Assembly: GCA_023078555.1 (NCBI GenBank)
Contig: CM041197.1
Span: forward strand, 10,412,552 to 10,476,551
Length of the DNA: 64,000 bases
Reading direction: 5' to 3'
DNA from: Ulva prolifera
Lineage: Eukaryota > Chlorophyta > Ulvophyceae > Ulvales > Ulvaceae
Part shown: positions 38,246-49,587 of the stretch, in pieces
Position numbering within the stretch: position 1 is the first letter of the stretch
Layout: each line of letters begins with the position of its first letter
The notes under the pieces: model-generated
What the model saw: the letters and a program-made list of their open reading frames with translations, nothing else
What the model was told of the DNA's origin: nothing
Database searches by the model: none
Made by a program: the position numbers and the translations under genes

Positions 38246-38419
38246 CTCAAAACGCATAAGTCCGAAACGTACGCGCATACTATACGCTGATAACGTACGT
38301 TAGAATAAAATACGCGTATTACACGTACCGAAATCGAAAGATACGCGTATTAATGCAACTCTGCCTTTCGCGGTACTGCCCGCCTTGCTGCCTTTGTCCT
38401 TGTCAAACATGTGTGAGTG

Positions 38420-39070
38420 GTTACAAAAGAGTGAACGGGAGACAACAAGCACCGAAACCGAATCTCATCCGAATCAGCTGCAACATACACTCACACACAC
38501 ACGAACACTACAACCGCACTCACAACTCAGTCCGGCAGGATCGCGCCCTCCAGACCCGCATCATACCGCAACCCTCGCTCCCGAGAGATGACAAGCCCAG
38601 ACTTCCGATACATATCCGCATTGCCGCGCTGCAATGACACCGACAACACCCGCAGCGCCCACTGGACAAACACGCCTTTGGAGATGCGCCCACTGGCAGC
38701 GGCCACACCCCCCAACTGACCGACGAACCTCATGGCAGCCTTGCCCACGAAGCCACACGATTCGACCGCAAACGGAACAAACCGGAACGCGGCATGGTCA
38801 GGCACGTCCCGCCGGAAGCGGTCCCGCTTCCTGTCCTCCGCCCGCTCCGCCGTCGCACCCGTCTCCCGCGCCGCAGCGGCCACGTATGAGGCCGCCGGCG
38901 CATGCGTGACCACGACGTCCACGGCCGCCATCTCCAGGCGCGGCATGACCACGACGACGTCCCCGCGGCGATTCAGCTCAACACCCGCGCCCCTCGCGAG
39001 GGCACGGTAGAGCGGCGCCAGGGCAGACTGCAGTCCGGCGTAAGAGGCGACCAGGCGCAAGGCACGAGCC
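38420..39070 (-). mobile_element. antisense LINE-A copy, 651 bp, 14-bp target duplication
   Basis: Flanked by AACATGTGTGAGTG at 38406-38419 and 39071-39084. It contains the 3' UTR (38420-38526) and about 180 codons of the LINE ORF ending ILPD. The insertion site is again the GTGTGAGT stretch in the 3' UTR of another LINE-A copy. Confidence 0.88.
38527..39070 (-). pseudogene. C-terminal part of LINE-A ORF2-like protein
   Basis: The 5'-truncated frame encodes a region beginning near VELNRRGDVVVVMPRLE, followed by DVVVTHAP, AERAEDRKRDRF and FRFVPFAVESCGF. That order is typical of the segment after reverse transcriptase in algal and protist LINEs. The spacing D...E.K...FVPF might be a nuclease-like fold (inference). 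The same C-terminus recurs at 39632-39907 and, in part, at 36776-36889. Confidence 0.7.
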
Positions 39071-39521
39071 AACATGTGTGAGTGTGTGTTCGTGTGTGTG
39101 TACACATGTGTGAGTGTGTGTTGAAGTTGATTCGGATGAGATTCGGTTTCAGTGTTTGTTTTCTCCCGTTCACTCTATTGTAACACCATGTTGCGCACGC
39201 CCGAGGAAGGATGATGTCGACTCGCTGAGCGAGTCTGCAGTAGCGGGTGACAGCCTCCGATGGGGCGGCCTATAAGTGTACTAGAGCTGCATCACGTGGC
39301 GCTGCCGGTGCTTGCCTATATGCATGGCCGTTGATTCCTCTATGCCACAAAAGAGGAACCCCCGCAAAGGGTGGTCATGAGCGCGCGGGACGAAGCGTTT
39401 TAGATCGGGCTGCACGCGTCCTGGGTGCATGGGCTGCACTTACGCATGGGATCGGTGCGCAGGGCACCTGTCATCACAAGACGCATCGTGATTGCCAATC
39501 AGGAACGATGCATTGTGTTTA

Positions 39522-39988
39522 TTACAATAGAGTGAACGGGAGAAAACAAACACTGAAACCGAATCTCATCCGAATCAATTTCAACACACACTCACACGCA
39601 CCCACACAGACACTACAACCGCACTCACACCTCAGTCCGGCAAGATCGCGTCCTCCAGGCCCGCTTCATACCGCAACGCCTGCTCACGAGAGATGACAAG
39701 CCCAGACTTGCGATACATGTCCGCATTGCCCCGCTGCAACGACACCAACATCACCCGCAGCCCCCACCGGACAAACGCGCCTTTGGAGATGCACCCACTA
39801 GCAGCAGCCACATCTCCCAACTGGCCGACGAACCTCACGGCATCCTGGCCCATGCATATGAAGCCGCACGACTCGACGGCGAACGGAATAAACCGGAACG
39901 CCGCATGTGAACGTGTGAGTACGTGTTGCTGTTGTTTCGGATGAGATTCGGGTTTGGTGTATGTTTTCTTCCGTTCACTCTTTTGTAA
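39522..39988. mobile_element. second head-to-head LINE-A pair
   Basis: An antisense copy (39522-39907) carries the tail and about 92 codons of the ORF end. It is followed at once by a sense tail (39908-39988) ending TTTTGTAA. The junction falls at GTGTGAGT in the UTR, as in the 38420-39187 pair. I could not find target duplications for either half. Confidence 0.72.
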
Positions 39989-39990
39989 GA

Positions 39991-41217
39991 CCGGAGCCAG
40001 GGCGGATCTGAGATAGCCATGGACTGGCGGCCGTCGTCTTGTGATGCTCGTTGCGATCACAGCCTCAGCGTTCTCTTTTGAATTGCCAGATCACTGCCTC
40101 AGCGTTGTCTGAGCGGTGCTGCCTACATGGCCTCGCGCGCCAAAGGTGGCACGCCACCTCTGCCCTTGTGGCGCTTGGCCACACTTCACCGGTTTTCAGC
40201 CAAACTCGGGGTGTTGGAATCTCGCATGGGGCGTGCGTCACGCGACACCACTCACCACACCGCCACCGTGACGCCATGCACTCCACGACGTCAGTGTTGA
40301 CACCTGGATTGCAGATTCGCGAAGCACGCAAAAAAGCTGCCGTTGATTGCCTTCGATTTGTGAGACTGAGTGCACAGCAACTTTCAGCACAGAAAATGGT
40401 GAAGCACACGCATGTTCGGGCTCAATAGCACACACGCAGAATAGCTGTTGGAGCTGGTGTGCAAGGATTGAGGCTCAGATTCGAACAGGAGATCACTTGA
40501 GGTATATGTGAAGTGCCGATCAGGCGGATTTTGGTCGAGCTGCATGTTGGTTATTTGGCCTTGAGACTGCGAATTTTCACAACACAACTACAGTGGTAAT
40601 GCACTCTGGGTGTCACTCTGGGTGTGCACAGTGGCATGCCGCAAACATCCTTGCACTGAGAATTGAAAAAGTCAGTTTTTGGGCAAATTTGGAGGTGGAC
40701 AGCACCACACATGGATCCCACCTGCCACATAATTTACATCTGCTACTACTACAAGTGCCAAGCAAGCCAGCAAGCTTCTGGAATTGGGGGCTGGCATGGC
40801 GGGCTCGCCCGGCCTCACTCTGATGAGTCATGCCAAACCTGGATGTGAACACACCGAGTGAACACACCGAGTGGCTGAAAACCAGAGACTTCATCACGGC
40901 GATGATGGTGATCACAAGCGTACGTACTTGTCTGTGCACAGGTACATGGACATGTTCACAAACTTGCTCGGCCAAGGTCGGTACCACCAGTCTGTACCAC
41001 CTGCGGACAAGTCCCCGTGTGGGTCACCACACAACATTTCGAGGGAATTGCCTTGCCATGTTCGTCCAAAGCCGGCCGCAAGCCTTTGGCGCCTATACAT
41101 GATGTCCATATATACAACATTGCGCCAGCAGTGAGAGCACCTACTGCCACATATCGATATATATATCCAGAGCCACCTCAAACCAATCGGACACGACCAC
41201 TGTCCCCGCTTCAATTG
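39991..41217. other. intergenic, no recognisable gene
   Basis: Short open frames only. None shows a domain or consistent composition. Confidence 0.4.
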
Positions 41218-41283
41218 AAGTGGCTGCACAGGGCCTACAGCCAAGTCACGCACCCGGGGTGCGCGACTGTGGGTGCGCGATGG
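41218..41283 (-). repeat. dispersed GCGCACC-rich repeat, copy 1
   Basis: The complement contains two GCGCACCC boxes followed by TAGGCCCTGTG. Related plus-strand copies are at 44967-45044 and 47333-47402, and looser matches near 42342, 44578, 44790 and 47134. The consensus is GCGCACCC, a gap, GCGCACC(T)GGGTG, then GTAGG(C/A)CCTGTG. No terminal repeats or target duplications were found. Confidence 0.5.
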
Positions 41284-41304
41284 AATTTCGAAACATAAAC
41301 TTAC

Positions 41305-41931
41305 GAATACAGCTCCAAATGACCTGATTACACGTCTACATTGTGCAGATGTCTCTTCTGTGTAGCATGAAACCGCCCCGATGTCGATCGGGTCCCATTT
41401 GGTCCATTTACGAACGATACCATCAACCACCTCAATTCCACTGCCTAGCGTGCCAGCTCCAAAGGGTGAGGCCGCTGATGCAACTGCGACCCCGATGAGG
41501 TTAAGAAATGTAATATGATTGCTTGTGTGCGTCCGGGGTGCCGGTCGACTTTGCGTTGAGGGCGAGCGTGCACTTGCATCCGCCACGCTTTGCACCAGGT
41601 TTCCCATGTTCGCGTTGTGTGCAAGACCTCTCGCGCATTGAGTTGCCTCGCAACGCGCCTTAAACATCAGTGTGACTTTTTGGAAGCTCCTGGCGCCGAC
41701 GATTTTAGTGTATGCTAGGTATGCAAGTTGGATCCTAGCTTGTGTCTTTGCATGTGTGAAAGAGCGATGCCACCAGAATTGGCTGGATAACGTCCGAAGC
41801 GGCCGATTGCGGATCGTATACTTGTGAGAGTATTGTGTAGAAGTTGCCATACCTCTCTCGCGGGCGGTTGGGATTTGCTTGATGAGCTCTGAGCGACGTT
41901 CAGAATGTCCAGCCGTACAAGACATCGTCAC
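41305..41931 (-). CDS. possible exon of an unrecognised minus-strand gene
   Basis: A long minus frame has coherent amino-acid composition (for example GVAVASAASPFGAGTLGSGIE) up to a strong GTAAGT donor at 41304-41299. Past the donor the composition changes to Arg/Trp/Cys-rich nonsense, as expected of intron. I could not fit a consistent upstream exon: a candidate ending in GTAAGG at 41961 has the wrong phase. It could be chance. Confidence 0.28.
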
Positions 41932-42152
41932 CAGGGAGCAATGTTACCGCTGTGTCCTTACGAACGATCGCGCTTCGGTTTGAAGTCGAAAGATATATCC
42001 CCTGTAGCAGTACGTGTTTCTTGAGATGGGGCCATTGCCGCGCTGATGTGTGCCGTGTTGTCTGATATTGCACGCATCACCGCGTCGTTAGGCGCCCCGC
42101 GCACCCCCCGAACGCTGGCCTTGAGAGTGTATTGAACAATAGGCAACATCAT

Positions 42153-45100
42153 ATGGCCCTGTCCATGTGTCTGTAGACTTCGCGCCCGTATGCCTCACCT
42201 GCTTCGATTCGCGATTGCTCTGTGTTGATGCAACGGAGCGCGACATACCGCTCACCTGGCTCTTTTGGTTTTCGTATATCAAATACCAACACTACGTAGT
42301 GAAAGGAACATGTGTACGGCTCATTTGCGGTTGGGTGCGTCCAAGCGCACCTGCCGTCGGCTCACCCTGAGTATCTGCCTTCCCCATGTTTTGCTGGGTG
42401 CTCCAGCGTGGTGAGCCGCAATGAATCAGGGTGCACGATGCAGGTGAGCCAAAAGCAACAGTGTAATTCATCTGTAAATGCAGTGATCCATACAGTAGCA
42501 TTACCATATGTACAGTTGGTAGTTGTATTTACACTGGTCGCTGTCGACTACCGCCCAATCACCAATCACCGGCCAGGCCATGGTACCAGTCCAATCGTAG
42601 GGCATCACCAATCTATCGCACACATCTACAACTACGATATGGGGTACTTATGAATCAACACACATCTCAAGTCTTCCTGCATGCCAAATGAAACATATAG
42701 CATATAAACATGAAGCCTGATCGAAACTTAGTCAATGTCAATACTGATCTGCAGTCAAGAGAGTTGCTGAGAGTTCAATAACATTGCATCAACTCAACGG
42801 CTCAGCACAAATGCAACGGGCTCGGGTCTTACCAGCCAAGGACAGATGGAGTAGCCTTGGCCACCATGGGCTGAAAATTGAAGGAGCGGCTACAGAAAGC
42901 AAGCTTCTCCCATATCATTCGCAATGCGGACGCTGCTGACCTGCAAGTGGTTGATAAGGTGAAAGCTCATGGATTTGCCACGCCAGACATTCAGGACATC
43001 AGCCAAGTGCACCAGCATCAGATATCGGATGAGGTAAATAGATATGGGAGCAGCAGTCGACTTACCAGGCGATGGTGGACCGTCAGTGACTATTGTCACC
43101 GTGGCTGTGAAGCTTTCAAAGTCAACTTGCTCTCTTTTTCTGATGCCTGCATATGTGGATCTTGCTCAAGTCATCGGTGTCTGATTAGATCAGGACATTG
43201 CTAAATCATGACTATTGCTCCTCGAGCACAGCTCTTCTTTGGATGGGGAACTCTTTGAGACGACCATGGTGTGACACGTCTGGCGTAAAAGTCTAAGAAA
43301 CGAATCACGTGTCTGCAGCATCACTAACTACTGACTTGCATCACCGCTGGCTTCGCGGCTGGAGCTGAAACAATGACGCAAAATCTGCACCAGCAGCCCT
43401 CGACAAAGTCCAACGATAACGTTTCCAGGCGTGCACACTCGCTGAAGCGTAATCTCTGTAAAACTATCTATGATCATGATTTGTATACAAGCAAGTAGGC
43501 TATGGTCTTCGCCAGGCCCGGGGGCCTGATCGTCTGACACGCTGATCAACAACGCGAGCTTGTATGTGGCGCGCTTCGCTACATCAGGCATGAGGAGCAT
43601 ACCATGCACTAAAAGAACTTAATCGTTGCGTAGTCAACAGCGAGAGCGCTAGATGAAGGTCCATTGTTTGCGTGGTGTCGAGAGTTGCAGGCACCGTTGC
43701 AGCATGCAAGAGCTGGCGAGTATGAAGAACGGCGACTATCAGGATGATATCATATGAGCAGCGATGTGTATTAAAGCGATCAGAACTTGAGCGAAGGGAG
43801 GGCTGCCCGCATGCCAGGACCTCGCAAGTGCCAGAAATCGACAATGTCGCCAGAGAAATACGACATATTGCAGTCGGTGCAGTATTCAAGTTGGCCGACA
43901 TTATCTGAACCATGCTTTATATCCTTCAGGAAAAACATCAATTGCGCTTGCCTGGTGACCTGCGTCACATTGTCGAAGAGTGGCAACAAGGGGCCGCGGG
44001 TCAACACCCCATGGCCAGCACATGTGCACACAGGGCTCCCCAATCATTGACAGCTCCACAACAAGTTTCCGTGTACCGGACAGTGTGAAGCCAGCAGCAA
44101 TGTTTATATTGTGTTGTATGGCTGTGAACGACTGTGGCGAGATCGGCTAAGCCAGTAACGTAAAGCTCTGAGGGAACACAAGCAAGCTGCATGTCGCTGA
44201 CAATCACGCAGCGTCCACGCATAGATATGTGACTGCGTATGAAAATTATTTGGCTACCGCATCCCAGTAATCGACCCACAGACACGGGTGCTGGCAAAAC
44301 CATCGTTCAAAACGCAGCATGTGTGCATAGCGATGCGTCCCTCGCCAGTCTACATATTCTACGAATGAAATGCAGTATAGGCTGCAAGTGCCACATGGTT
44401 GACGGAAATGGCGCAAGGCACACAACTGGAGAAGTGAGTCTATCTGTGCATACATGGCCATGGCGATCGAGGCGACAAGCACCTACACCGTTTATATTTT
44501 CCACCTTCTATGGCCAAATGTACAGATAACATCATAGGGGCTCGAATGATATCTAAACGCAGGTCTTGCGTCAATTTGGCGAACCGCCTTGTTGCGCACC
44601 CAACGTTGGAGTACTCGGTGGAGCACCTGCTCCGGTGCGCAGCTCTAAAGGCAGCACATCAACATCGAGTCATGTGGCGATATTATTGACATTTGCCTGC
44701 TTCGCATACACCAATGTGCACGTTTTGAACAGCTTTGCGCTTGATTACATATCGAACGAGGCACGGACACAGGAAGCTCACCCATAATCCGCGCACCCAA
44801 TGATGCCGCGCAGCCAATAGGTGCGCCGTCAGGTCTCCACATTTGGTCTGACAAGCGCTAGAGTGCACTAAACTGATAACAAAACACATTTCGCAACTGA
44901 ACACTCTTACTGAGTCAGTATACAGGCCCTAACATTGAATTCTGAGCAATTCCCAGCATTCCAGATGTCCGCGCACCCTCATCTAGCGCACCTGGTTTCT
45001 TGGCGCACCCGGGTGGGCCAATCCTGCTGTAGGCCCTGTGATTGAACGTGGCCTGATCGAGTGGAGGTCTGCTCCTTCGCCAAGTCTGCTCCTGCATACC

Positions 45101-46560
45101 AGAGATGATATGACGCCTTGTTGCACAGACCAAGGCATCTACGGGGTAAAAATTCACGGAAAGAAAATAATGAAGGTGCAAGGTGGCATTCAGAGATGCA
45201 AGACAGTGTATGCACACCTGCCATGCTAGGCTTACTGCATCGGTCTTGTCAGGTATCCAAAGCTGTGGCCATTGCCATCCTGCATGCGATCAGTTTTTTC
45301 ATATTCAAAGCATCTTAGTATGAAATGAGTCTATCGATCGACTGAACACATCAGCAAGCTATCGGGGCAGCAGCGAACCATTTGGACCATCAGGCCAGTT
45401 CGGTCAGCAGATATATGCTGCATGTCCTCATTGTGGCTGTACTGATTGTCGATGCCTCAATCTCTGTATGTTGCAATCTGTGTGCTGGTTGTAGACCTAC
45501 ATGAGCAAGTATTCCTGAGACGTCCGGAGCTGGCAGCCATCCGTGTCAGGACATCAGCTACAACAGCCAGGCGTTGTGACCATTTACAGCAAATGTATCA
45601 GAATCATGTGACCGACCGTTTGTGCTAAAGCTGCAACGAAAAGTCAATTGCTAGCTTGACAGTCTCAGAACGAACCTCTGCTCAACAAAGGTCTCTGATT
45701 GAAGTTGAAAATTACACATTGACTGTCGACATCGGATCTGTGTCTCAAGTTGGAGAGGTGTAGCAAGTGCACCTGCACGCACGCACAGCTCTTGACATCA
45801 GGCAAACGCTTCGAGGTATGCACCATTTCAAGACAATCCATGGAACAGAAAGAGTCTAATCAACGTCACTCACGCGAACACAAGCTCGCCCTTGTCTTCG
45901 CCGGGCTCGGGGCCTGCTCGAGGGGCTTGATCAACAACGAGTGCTCGTGAAATTTGCGTGACAGCACAGTGTACAAACATAAAAGATATTAGACCATGGA
46001 GGATAAAGTAATACATACTTGCGAAACGATCTACGCCATCGGTGAATGCAGATCACCTAGTTATACTGCAACGGGGAGCTGCAACTGACACGGCGACATG
46101 CAAGAGCTGATCGACGCAGCATCACAAGCCTCCCTAACGCGCCGAAGGTTAAATATCCACTTCAGAAAGTAATCATGTTTCGTAGCGACGGCTGCCTGCA
46201 GGCGACGCTACCGCAAGTACTACACGCGAATGCTGTGTCCTGGCCGTTATCTGTCCATGCAATCGCTTCGACATGTAATTGCACCAGTATAACATGTCTT
46301 GCACTGGCGTACGCGGGATAGCTGTCAGCTGCACGGGTCTTCTGATGTTCAACCATGTGTGGCGGAGTGGCAACGATGCACTGATCTACAGTTGTTCGTA
46401 CCTCGGCGACGTCTGAAAGCATGAACACCATCGCGCGCCATTGTAATGCGCCGCATTCAAGGATGCTGCACTTTGTGTAGACCGTTGGATATGACATGAC
46501 GGAATTTTGTACGCCTGCAACACCATTGAACGGGCTGTCGATGGCTCTGTACATGTGTGG
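42153..46560. other. lower-GC region with weak, partly duplicated coding signals
   Basis: Minus-strand frames at 43328-43609, 43780-44043 and 46162-46554 have gene-like composition but no recognised domain. Two segments look paralogous: about 43500-43580 with 45890-45960 (both encode a Gly-Pro-Gly-Glu-Asp type stretch), and about 43790-43830 with 46165-46215 (both encode AC.QPSLR in one frame). This hints at a duplicated multi-exon gene or an old element. Copies of the GCGCACC repeat are scattered through it. Confidence 0.3.
44967..45044 (+). repeat. dispersed GCGCACC-rich repeat, copy 2
   Basis: Contains CCGCGCACCC, TAGCGCACCTGG, GGCGCACCCGGGTG and then GTAGGCCCTGTG. It is the longest copy. 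Confidence 0.5.
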
Positions 46561-47332
46561 CCTTTGCTAGGACAGACCTTGCGGACAATCGACCACGGAT
46601 TACAGCATTCTCTTCAATGGTGACAGATTTATGTGAATGCACGGATATCTGATCTGGTGTATGGCGCAGTTGGCTCGTACTTCAGTCACACGGCATGGAC
46701 ACCACGTGCAATCTCCATTCACCATTCACGGACACATCCCAGCTGATTTAAGCCAACTAAATTCACATTGGCATGTGCAGCGGGTGCTGAGCCCGCCTCA
46801 GTGTTGACTTGAACAGGCTCATGCACAACCTTCACATAGTACACAGTATCCAACCAGCAGACTGAGCCGAACAGTCTTCCTCCACTTGATGAGATGGTGT
46901 AACATGCCATGCTCTGCGAATCCCCATGGCGATGGGCCTTTCATCGGCCAGGTTCCCACAAAGCACACCTCACTCAGAACCATGGCACACCCTTTGGGTG
47001 AGCTGTTCGTAGTGACCCACGCTCCAGGAACCCAGCTCCACATTTCAACAGCTGTACAGCAACTCTGGTACTGCGATTTTGCATTCCAACACGATTAGGC
47101 CCGCCGCAGACCCGGTTGCAGTGACTTCGCTAGACCAGCTCACCCACTGTTGGCGCACCTTTGGACATGGAGCACCCACCAGGTGGGCAGAAAAGGTGAT
47201 GGGTGGCCATTAGATGCATCCCCTAGCTATCACAGGGGTTCCAAGCCCACCAACGTATGTTAAACTGACTCTAGAGCACAATGATACCTTGAGATCATCA
47301 AATCTCGCATTTCCCAAGGACTTACGATTCGG
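46561..47332. other. intergenic, no recognisable gene
   Basis: No coding frame I can support; it includes a loose GCGCACC repeat near 47134-47190. Confidence 0.4.
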
Positions 47333-47402
47333 CTCACCCCAAGATCGCGCACCCAGTCCAGTGGCGCACCTGGGTGTGCAAGTGTGGCGTAGGACCTGTG
47401 GA
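47333..47402 (+). repeat. dispersed GCGCACC-rich repeat, copy 3
   Basis: TCGCGCACCC, GTGGCGCACCTGGGTGTGC and GTAGGACCTGTG occur in the same order as in copies 1 and 2. Confidence 0.5.
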
Positions 47403-47610
47403 TTCCCCAAAGCGCACGCAGAATCAAACCCACGACCACCTGAAACAGATGTATGTGAAAATTTGCATTAGAAAGAGATGATTCTACTGTGCGTTCCTGT
47501 TCCCGTTGACGCGTACCTGTGCCTATCCACCAGGAGTAAAACAAGAGTCGATCTGGATCCAGATGCCTTGCACATGTGTACAGTGCAAATGTGTACATTT
47601 GCAGTGCTTG

Positions 47611-47711
47611 GTGTCTTTTGATAGCATGTGTGTAGTGTGATGAGATGAGATTCTTTTAGAACAGTTGTGAGATTCGTCTTTTTACGTTCACCCTTTTGTA
47701 ACAATACATGC
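47611..47711 (+). mobile_element. diverged LINE-A tail with 10-bp target duplication
   Basis: GATGAGATTC near the middle and TTCACCCTTTTGTAA at the end are recognisable. GCAGTGCTTG flanks it at 47601-47610 and 47712-47721. The body differs enough from other copies to suggest an older or sister subfamily. Confidence 0.7.
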
Positions 47712-47721
47712 GCAGTGCTTG

Positions 47722-48070
47722 AGTGTGGATTGACAGAGGATTCCTTTTCTGTGTTTGTGTGACTGACACGATCTTGCAACGACTCGGATGACGGTCAGTT
47801 GATGTTCAATTCTCACAACACGTGCACTGTCTGGGGAGGGGTGCTGTCTGGAAAATCTGATTTCAAAGAGGGATGTAGGTGCATTGCCGTCCTGATCCAG
47901 ACATGTCACTAAAAGGCGGAGGCGTGGATTTTTGCAGGTCAAGCAGGTCAAGCGGAGCTCGTCATGATGATCACTACTCGTAGTGTGCTGAAGTTCTGTG
48001 CCATCATGTACGCGTCTCCGAGCCTGCCGCTAGGCGACCTGTCCTGCGCGACGGTTGCATGAGCTCCAGG
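47722..48070. other. intergenic, no recognisable gene
   Basis: Short spacer left of the chromovirus; nothing recognised. Confidence 0.45.
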
Positions 48071-48075
48071 GACAC

Positions 48076-48598
48076 TGTCGAGAGAGGTAGAAGTCTCCGG
48101 GGCGCTGACGAGCACCTGTATATGACTTGGCGTGGATGAAGAGGGCCTTACGTTGCAGTGCGGAGACTGTAATCAACTATGGAGTAAGACAGGGTCAACA
48201 AAATGGGTGTCAGACAGAAATGTGTTACGACAGAGTGGAAATAGGTTCCCCAATTCGAACTCTGAAAACAGAAGGACGAATCCCAGCAAGTGCACGGTAT
48301 AAATACCGTTTGGAATGCACCCAGGACACCCCTGCTAAGGCTGGCCACGCTAAAGTGCTACACAAAAGTGGAGCACACTGAATGGAATCCCTAATAATCG
48401 CGGGATATCTAATATGATTGGCTGACAAGCAATGGACACCGGACTCGGTGCCAGCGTTATGATATGACTATGTGATGATGCAATATCCGGACCGTTTTAT
48501 CTTATTCGGTCATGTACGTGCTTGGAAGCACCTGGAGGTCATTATGCATGTGCGCATCTACCAGCCTGCGCCGGAGGTGAGATGAACATCTCACAACA
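48076..48598 (-). repeat. chromovirus 3' LTR
   Basis: In element orientation it begins TGTTGTGAGATG and ends CTCTCGACA. It matches 61355-61874 almost completely. Confidence 0.93.
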
Positions 48599-48610
48599 CC
48601 TCCCCCCTTA
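48599..48610 (-). other. polypurine tract
   Basis: Minus strand TAAGGGGGGAGG directly abuts the start of the 3' LTR, the expected plus-strand primer for reverse transcription. It fixes the element orientation. Confidence 0.85.
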
Positions 48611-49587
48611 ACAGAGGAGCGATGCCGGCGAGCGACCAAAAATGCAAAGGCTGGTGAAAGGACAGGTGGACCTAATGCAATCATGCATCATACCCTTGCT
48701 CTTGTGAATATCGCAATCAGCATATGCAGGTGAAGGTATATGCAGGTGTAAGGCAGATATGTGGTCAGAGTGTTCAAGCAAGCTGATGTGCGTGACACTG
48801 ACTCTTGGATGGCCCACATGGTGGGGGCGACTCTGGGCCTTGTAACAGGTGCCAGGCCGCGATTGCCCTGCAATGAGGTTACATCGGCTAAAAAGAAGAA
48901 AGAAAGAGAAGGAATCTGATCATGATAATAAAGAAGGTTATGATTGATAAAACTCACAGATTAGGTCATCCATATATGTACCTATGACTCTGCCCCTGCT
49001 GGACAGAGCCCAATTGGTGAAATTTGTGAACATGAGAGCGCGGCGATCAGATGCTGCGGTGACTGCTTCGTCAGCTTCGATTAGCAGTGCCAGCTGCTCT
49101 CTGAAGGCATTGATGCTGACACCGAACATTGGCATCTGCCCAATGTCTTGTAGTAACTTCTTGACTTGTGCCAACAGGTGAATAGGCCTGGTGTCGCCTG
49201 AGTGCTGACCATCTTCGAAAGACGGGAGGGATGATACTGCATAATAATGACGTAGTCAGAATTGACAGAATCCATGCATCGTTGTGCACAAGGGATATAA
49301 CTGCGCAACCTCATGATGTGGCGTATATACGTATACTATAGTATACGTATCACCCTGCGCCTGAATGGGTGACATTATGAGCCATGCAACGGGCAATAAA
49401 AAATTAAAAACCAGTTGCGGCCTCGCGGGACGAACGCGTGAGGAGTAGGCCTGAATATCCAACAAGTGCCTGGATATCAATAGATTAGGTGTTGGTATGA
49501 ATCCACCTGGGACCAAACAATATGTCTGGCGGAGCGGGCAGGGCAAGGTCGATGTCACCCTGCGTCATCCCCGACTCCTATCGACCA
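48611..49587. other. chromovirus 3' untranslated region
   Basis: Nearly 1 kb lies between the chromodomain stop and the polypurine tract, which is long for this kind of element. It holds a 24-bp perfect palindrome (49327-49350) and one coding-like frame (48938-49174). Confidence 0.6.
48938..49174 (-). CDS. 78-residue ORF in the chromovirus 3' region, unknown
   Basis: The minus frame starts MAQVKKLLQDIGQMPMFG and is rich in Leu, Ala and acidic residues, consistent with helices. It has no recognised domain. It could be an accessory ORF of the element, the end of a captured host exon (an AG lies just upstream), or chance. Confidence 0.35.
   Translation of the reverse strand: MAQVKKLLQDIGQMPMFGVSINAFREQLALLIEADEAVTAASDRRALMFTNFTNWALSSRGRVIGTYMDDLICEFYQS

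Larger units (their letters stand above)
36972..38363. mobile_element. non-autonomous hAT-like transposon, 1,392 bp
   Basis: Terminal inverted repeats CAGAGTTGCATTAGTACG and its near-perfect complement (one mismatch in 18) bound the element. An exact 8-bp duplication CCTTTCGC is at 36964-36971 and 38364-38371. Eight-base duplications with CAG-type termini are the signature of the hAT superfamily. Subterminal TACGCGTAT and ACGTACG words recur at both ends. No transposase is encoded. It carries a second hAT-like element at 37311-38245. Confidence 0.83.
36938..38406 (+). mobile_element. sense LINE-B tail split by a hAT-like element
   Basis: Joined across the hAT-like insertion, the tail matches the LINE-B tail at 36695-36766 in reverse and ends GCCTTTGTCCTTGTCAA. 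Near-identical duplications ACATGTGCGAGT (36926-36937) and ACATGTGTGAGT (38407-38418) flank it, in the GT-rich UTR of the host LINE-A copy. Confidence 0.7.
36680..39187 (+). mobile_element. LINE-A copy holding a nest of later insertions
   Basis: The outer TSD ATGTTGCGCACG is at 36668-36679 and 39188-39199. Between them a sense-strand LINE-A copy starts in the last codons of the ORF (QRGNADVYRKSG ... REDAILLE and a stop at about 36889). It resumes after each interruption and ends with the canonical tail at about 39125-39187. Interruptions are an antisense LINE-B tail, a sense LINE-B tail that itself holds two nested hAT-like elements, and an antisense LINE-A. Every junction has a recoverable or near-perfect duplication, so the order of insertion can be read directly. 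Confidence 0.8.

Noticed and set aside
38420-39187. Twin-priming (5' inversion) of a single LINE as explanation for the head-to-head pair
   Set aside because: Both halves carry a full 3' tail, and the antisense half has its own exact 14-bp duplication, so two separate insertions explain it better.
41888-41961. A 73-bp intron joining frames at 41962-42150 and 41305-41888
   Set aside because: The GTAAGG donor leaves phase 2 while the nearest acceptor needs phase 1, so the join is out of frame.
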